The notes beneath the pieces are model-generated. The model did no database searches. It had not been told where the DNA came from and saw only the letters and a list, made by a program, of their open reading frames with translations. From contig CAMUYA010000031.1 in the NCBI GenBank assembly GCA_947164865.1, positions 1 to 33,215 of the forward strand: a stretch of DNA of 33,215 nucleotides, given 5' to 3'. Every line of letters starts with the position of its first letter. The stretch's first letter is position 1. This DNA is from an uncultured Lachnospiraceae bacterium. Its GTDB lineage: Bacteria > Bacillota > Clostridia > Lachnospirales > Lachnospiraceae. This document shows positions 31,007 to 33,215 of the stretch, piece by piece. The translations under genes and the position numbers were made by a program.

Positions 31007-31443
31007 AAATTCTGCTCGATACAAATATTGTTCTTGACTATCTTGGGGCAAATGAAGGGTTTACTGATGAAGCAGAGGCGGTACTTGATCTGGCAGATGG
31101 AAATAATCTGTTCGAGTTTGTTTCTGCTTCTGCTGTAACAGATATTTATTATGTTCTAAAAAGAGCTTTAAAAGACCGGGAACTTGTAAAAGAAAAGTTT
31201 TCCCAGTTTAGGGAAAAAATCGGAATCCTGCCTGTTTCAGCAAAAGACATTGATACAGCGTTCTTAAGAGACTGGAAGGACTTTGAAGATGCTGTCCAGT
31301 ACACCGTCGCAGAATCAAATGGTGTGGATTATATAGTGACTCGGAATGTTAAGGATTTTGAAGAAAACACGATCCCTGTTTTAACTCCGGTTGACTTTAT
31401 TGAATTGATTAAAGAGCAACTAAATAACAAACAGACTCAATAG
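31003..31443 (+). CDS. PIN-domain toxin (VapC-like RNase)
   Basis: A 146-aa PIN endoribonuclease. The start MKILLDTNIVLDYL gives the first catalytic Asp (D6). The mid-helix Asp/Glu lie in WKDFEDAVQYTVAE (near residues 92-97) and the last in YIVTRNVKDFEE (near 119). This spacing fits the PIN_3 subgroup (VapC-type) and all acidic residues look intact. GGAGAGG lies upstream inside the antitoxin end. It is complete, in contrast to the truncated PIN gene at 30236. RNA target unknown. Confidence 0.85.
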   Translation: MKILLDTNIVLDYLGANEGFTDEAEAVLDLADGNNLFEFVSASAVTDIYYVLKRALKDRELVKEKFSQFREKIGILPVSAKDIDTAFLRDWKDFEDAVQYTVAESNGVDYIVTRNVKDFEENTIPVLTPVDFIELIKEQLNNKQTQ

Positions 31444-31453
31444 GGAGTGAGTG

Positions 31454-31489
31454 AAAAGAGGCTTTTCATTTTATAAAGACTCTTTTTTT
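31454..31489 (+). terminator. Likely terminator of the PIN toxin-antitoxin pair
   Basis: AAAAGAG (31454-31460) pairs with CTCTTTT (31480-31486) and the T run extends to 31489; a nested GAAAAG/CTTTTC alternative exists. The stem is short. Confidence 0.5.
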
Positions 31490-31503
31490 CGGAGATATCT
31501 ATT

Positions 31504-31558
31504 AGTTAAGGACTCTGGACCCTTCGCTTTCAGCAATGGGTCGAGTCCACTCTTAACT
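31504..31558. repeat. 17-bp imperfect hairpin, possibly tRNA-derived
   Basis: AGTTAA/TTAACT, GGACTC/GAGTCC and GACCC/GGGTC form one stacked stem from 31504 to 31558 with a 4-base bulge (31549-31552) and a 2-base bulge (31516-31517). GGGTCGAGTCC resembles a tRNA T-arm, and ACTCTGGA an anticodon loop with CTG. The acceptor half is missing and the match is loose. Confidence 0.5.
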
Positions 31559-31578
31559 ATTTTATCCTTGCCCAATCA

Positions 31579-31730
31579 TTACTTATTCTGATTTTTATCA
31601 AGAGCTTCTTTTAATTCTTTGGGAGAGAGATCCTCACTTTTTCTTTAAAAGCAGTAGTTTCAAAATCCCAACTATCGCTTGCAAAATTTGTTATTACGAT
31701 TTTCTCTTCACATTCTTTACTTACTATCAT
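31579..31730 (-). pseudogene. Small frameshifted gene remnant
   Basis: AGGAG and ATG at 31730 open a frame MIVSKECEEKIVITNFASDSWDFETTAFKEK..., which stops at 31611 after 39 codons. A shift near the GAAAAAGTGAGG stretch (about 31636) restores EDLSPKELKEALDKNQNK up to 31579. This continues the acidic, soluble character, so one lost or gained base probably broke a protein of about 50 aa. No family recognised. Confidence 0.4.
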
Positions 31731-31747
31731 AAAGTCTCCTAAGGGAG

Positions 31748-31974
31748 AGGCTTGAAAGTCCCCCTACCATACCAGCCCACCACAATCATCACAGATGGTA
31801 ATATTCTCGTGATTATGAGCTGATGTTACTCAGTATTTTATCTTCAAATTCTTTAGGAATTTGCAAATTATACTTGTCCATGACATCGCAAAAGACCTCT
31901 TTGAGGCAATCAAGGCAATCGTTAAGCAGGCTCAGCGTAGTCTTGAGCTGGAGCAGAACTGAGATAACCAGCAT
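31748..31974 (-). pseudogene. Remnant of a small protein with a zinc-ribbon-like end
   Basis: An open frame from 31974 to 31813 (53 aa) contains KTTLSLLNDCLDCLKEVFCDVMDKYNLQIPKEFEDKILSNIS. It stops, then a shifted frame reads HENITICDDCGGLVW. This looks like a helical protein once ending in a CDDC zinc knuckle. Its upstream border, about 31964-31974, is exactly where recombinase homology begins on the other strand. That marks a junction between two formerly separate segments. No ribosome site is visible. Confidence 0.35.
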
Positions 31975-32824
31975 TATTCTTGAAGAAGAGTTAAAGACTA
32001 TTATTGTAAAAAATCATCTCAAGGAAAGCTTTTCCAAGAATCTGGTCGGTTACTTCCGGATGATGTTTCGATTTGCATACAGATCGAGATTAGTCAAAAC
32101 GAATGAGTTTGATTTTGTGGATACGGACATCATTCTTGCGTTTGCAGAGGATAACAAAGTAAAGGCTGAAGAAGAGCAAGTTTTGACTGCAGATGAGTTG
32201 GGTAAACTTGTTACTGCCACTCGTCATCATGAAATAAAACATCCTAATTATATGCCTGATTATGCAATAGAGCTTGCATCGTTGACAGGTATGAGAGCTG
32301 GTGAACTTTCTGTTCTGCGCTGGACTGATATAGATGTGAAACATGGATACATCCATATCGATTATTCAGAGCACAGGATTGATTATGAGGATCACAGTGA
32401 GCTGGTGATTGATGAACCCAAATGCTTAAAACACAGGAAATTTCCCATAGGTGATGCAATCAGGGATTTGTTTGAGAGAATAAGGTCTTTAGGGATTGAT
32501 TCAGAGTATGTCTTTGGTAAACCAGGAGGAGGACGTTATACTGGGCACGATATTTCCTGTGCCTGCGGTAGGCGAGCAAAGGAAGCTGGAGTTGGAAGAA
32601 CAAGCATTTATCGCATACGGAAAACCGTGGTTAGCGAAATGCGAAAACACTATCCGGCAAAGCTTGTATCAAATCTTGTGGGTCATCTTGAAGAAACGGA
32701 TGAGTGCTATTACAACTTTGATAATTCCGAAGCCTATGAAAAGCTTGAAGCAGTTAATAGCTATGCATCAGTCATAATCCCTTTTAATCGCGAGAAACCT
32801 CGAAAAATAAGGAGTAGCATATAA
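31823..32824 (+). CDS. Tyrosine recombinase/integrase, N-terminally truncated
   Basis: A 333-aa frame of which only residues from about 48 on resemble a phage-type integrase. A partial core-binding domain (LKESFSKNLVGYFRMMFRFAYRSRLV) precedes the catalytic domain. Catalytic residues: R158 (LTGMRAGELSVLRW), R266 in SIYRIRKTV with Tyr in place of the usual first His (Y263), H288 (LVGHLEE), and the nucleophile Y296 or Y297 (DECYYNF). The first 47 residues are translated from the complementary strand of another remnant. The usual N-terminal arm-binding and half of the core-binding domain are missing, so activity is doubtful. It lies next to a tRNA-Met gene whose 3' end is duplicated at 32921, as expected of a tRNA-targeting integrase. 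Confidence 0.75.
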   Translation: MLLSILSSNSLGICKLYLSMTSQKTSLRQSRQSLSRLSVVLSWSRTEITSIILEEELKTIIVKNHLKESFSKNLVGYFRMMFRFAYRSRLVKTNEFDFVDTDIILAFAEDNKVKAEEEQVLTADELGKLVTATRHHEIKHPNYMPDYAIELASLTGMRAGELSVLRWTDIDVKHGYIHIDYSEHRIDYEDHSELVIDEPKCLKHRKFPIGDAIRDLFERIRSLGIDSEYVFGKPGGGRYTGHDISCACGRRAKEAGVGRTSIYRIRKTVVSEMRKHYPAKLVSNLVGHLEETDECYYNFDNSEAYEKLEAVNSYASVIIPFNREKPRKIRSSI

Positions 32825-32876
32825 TCTGTGCTCATTTGTGCTCATTTCTAAGCTCAGAAGGAGAAAAACAAAAAAC

Positions 32877-32907
32877 GCGGAAACCCAGTCAAATCAAGGG
32901 TTTCCGC
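32877..32907. terminator. Hairpin terminator after the integrase, strongest on the minus strand
   Basis: GCGGAAACCC (32877-32886) pairs with GGGTTTCCGC (32898-32907). On the minus strand it is followed by GTTTTTTGTTTTT; on the plus strand only by ATCCTTTAAA. The loop region shares a 20-base motif (one mismatch) with 6287-6306. Confidence 0.8.
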
Positions 32908-32920
32908 ATCCTTTAAACTC

Positions 32921-33031
32921 ATAGCGAGAGGGGGATTTGAATTCTACGCTTCGCTCCGGTCGGCGCAATGCCGGCGTCCCCCGGACGCCGTGCGCCCTCT
33001 CCCCCGCGCCGCGGTGTCTCGGGTTCAAATC
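32921..33031. repeat. Partial tRNA-Met copy with GC-rich palindrome
   Basis: Bases 32921-32941 are an exact 21-base copy of the tRNA-Met 3' end region at 33085-33105 (acceptor and T-arm strand), in the same orientation. An inverted, 19-of-21 copy of the tRNA variable/T-arm region occupies 33011-33031. Between them GGCGCA/TGCGCC and CGGCGTCC/GGACGCCG (32962-32996) form a strong GC hairpin. The 21-base copy is a candidate attachment-site duplicate; the inverted copy makes the whole unit palindromic. Confidence 0.7.
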
Positions 33032-33043
33032 AATAATCTTTAT

Positions 33044-33085
33044 ACAAACAAAAAAAGAACCCTAACGGATTCTTTTTTGTTTGTA
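33044..33085 (-). terminator. Terminator of the tRNA-Val/tRNA-Met unit
   Basis: On the minus strand TACAAACAAAAAAGAATCC, loop, GGGTTCTTTTTTTGTTTG. The long arms (33044-33059 and 33070-33085) pair with a one-base bulge and include a T run. Confidence 0.8.
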
Positions 33086-33159
33086 TAGCGAGAGGGGGAT
33101 TTGAACCCTCGACACCGCGGGTATGAACCGCGTGCTCTAGCCAACTGAGCTATCTCGCC
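33086..33159 (-). tRNA. tRNA-Met (anticodon CAT, elongator type)
   Basis: A 74-base cloverleaf on the minus strand. Acceptor GGCGAGA pairs with TCTCGCT plus discriminator A; the D-arm is AGCTCAGTTGGCTAGAGC. The anticodon stem CGCGG/CCGCG carries loop TTCATAC (anticodon CAT), and the T-arm is GAGGGTTCAAATCCCCC. CCA is not encoded. The anticodon loop and the paired first base make it an elongator tRNA-Met rather than an initiator, and the loop differs from CTCATAA of tRNA-Ile2. One base separates it from tRNA-Val upstream. Confidence 0.93.
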
Positions 33160-33160
33160 G

Positions 33161-33215
33161 TGGAGCCTATAGGGATCGAACCTATGACCCTCTGCTTGTA
33201 AGGCAGATGCTCTCC
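33161..33215 (-). tRNA. tRNA-Val (anticodon TAC), cut by the window edge
   Basis: The 3' 55 bases on the minus strand: anticodon arm CTGCCTTACAAGCAG with loop CTTACAA (anticodon TAC), variable loop AGGGTC, T-arm ATAGGTTCGATCCCTAT, and acceptor end GGCTCC plus A. The 5' acceptor strand and D-arm lie beyond the window. CCA is not encoded. Confidence 0.9.

Noticed and set aside
33086..33159. Initiator tRNA-fMet or tRNA-Ile2 as identity of the CAT tRNA
   Set aside because: The anticodon stem lacks the three G-C pairs of initiators, the first base pair is formed, and the TTCATAC loop fits elongator Met rather than the CTCATAA of Ile2.

Overview
The window looks like a chromosomal segment of a low-to-moderate GC Firmicute of the family Lachnospiraceae (Butyrivibrio/Pseudobutyrivibrio-like). 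This rests on gene content: DUF4317, DUF6142, a Zn-ribbon/TPR membrane protein, and the clpC - small beta protein (often labelled 'endosialidase') - radA order. It also rests on strong AGGAGG ribosome sites, sigmaA-type promoters and tRNAs without an encoded CCA. The genus call is inference.

Layout. 1-277: a long imperfect inverted-repeat element. 278-5021 (+): folC, a 51-aa protein, a Zn-ribbon/TPR membrane protein, a membrane-anchored GH25 lysozyme and an MntP-type Mn efflux pump, packed with overlaps. 5058-6179 (-): a DUF4317 protein, divergent from a secreted PPC/DUF5648 protein (6416-7708) with its own promoter, leader hairpin and terminator. 7780-9494 (-): a decayed Rpn-family nuclease gene and a DUF3990 (ADP-ribosyltransferase-like) toxin / XRE antitoxin pair with a palindromic operator. 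9591-11512 (+): a CDP-alcohol phosphatidyltransferase, pyrE, a 50-aa membrane protein and DUF6142. 11613-17196 (+): an M29-type aminopeptidase, then purE-purM-purN-purD, ended by a strong terminator. 17397-18899: an SH3b membrane protein with a repetitive cytoplasmic tail. 18997-19371: a YtrA-type GntR repressor. 19513-23973: clpC, the small beta protein, an internal terminator, radA.

From 24000 the window becomes accessory. It holds an in-frame HicA(truncated)-HicB fusion, a TetR regulator with an MMPL transporter and a heptad-repeat surface protein, an intact orphan antitoxin beside a truncated PIN toxin, a complete PIN toxin-antitoxin pair, several gene remnants, and a tyrosine recombinase missing its N-terminus. 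The window ends in tRNA-Met and tRNA-Val genes on the minus strand. A 21-bp direct copy of the tRNA-Met 3' end lies next to the recombinase, so this is probably an old integration hotspot.

How the genes work together: the left two thirds are housekeeping (folate polyglutamylation, UMP and purine synthesis, phospholipid synthesis, protein quality control, recombination repair, cell-wall and metal homeostasis). The right third is a graveyard of toxin-antitoxin and integrase parts plus one apparently functional TetR-controlled export cassette. The most unusual items are the HicA-HicB fusion, two unfamiliar repeat architectures in the MMPL partner protein (16 consecutive Val/Ile positions every 4 residues, then five 17-residue repeats), and the palindromic elements at both ends of the window.
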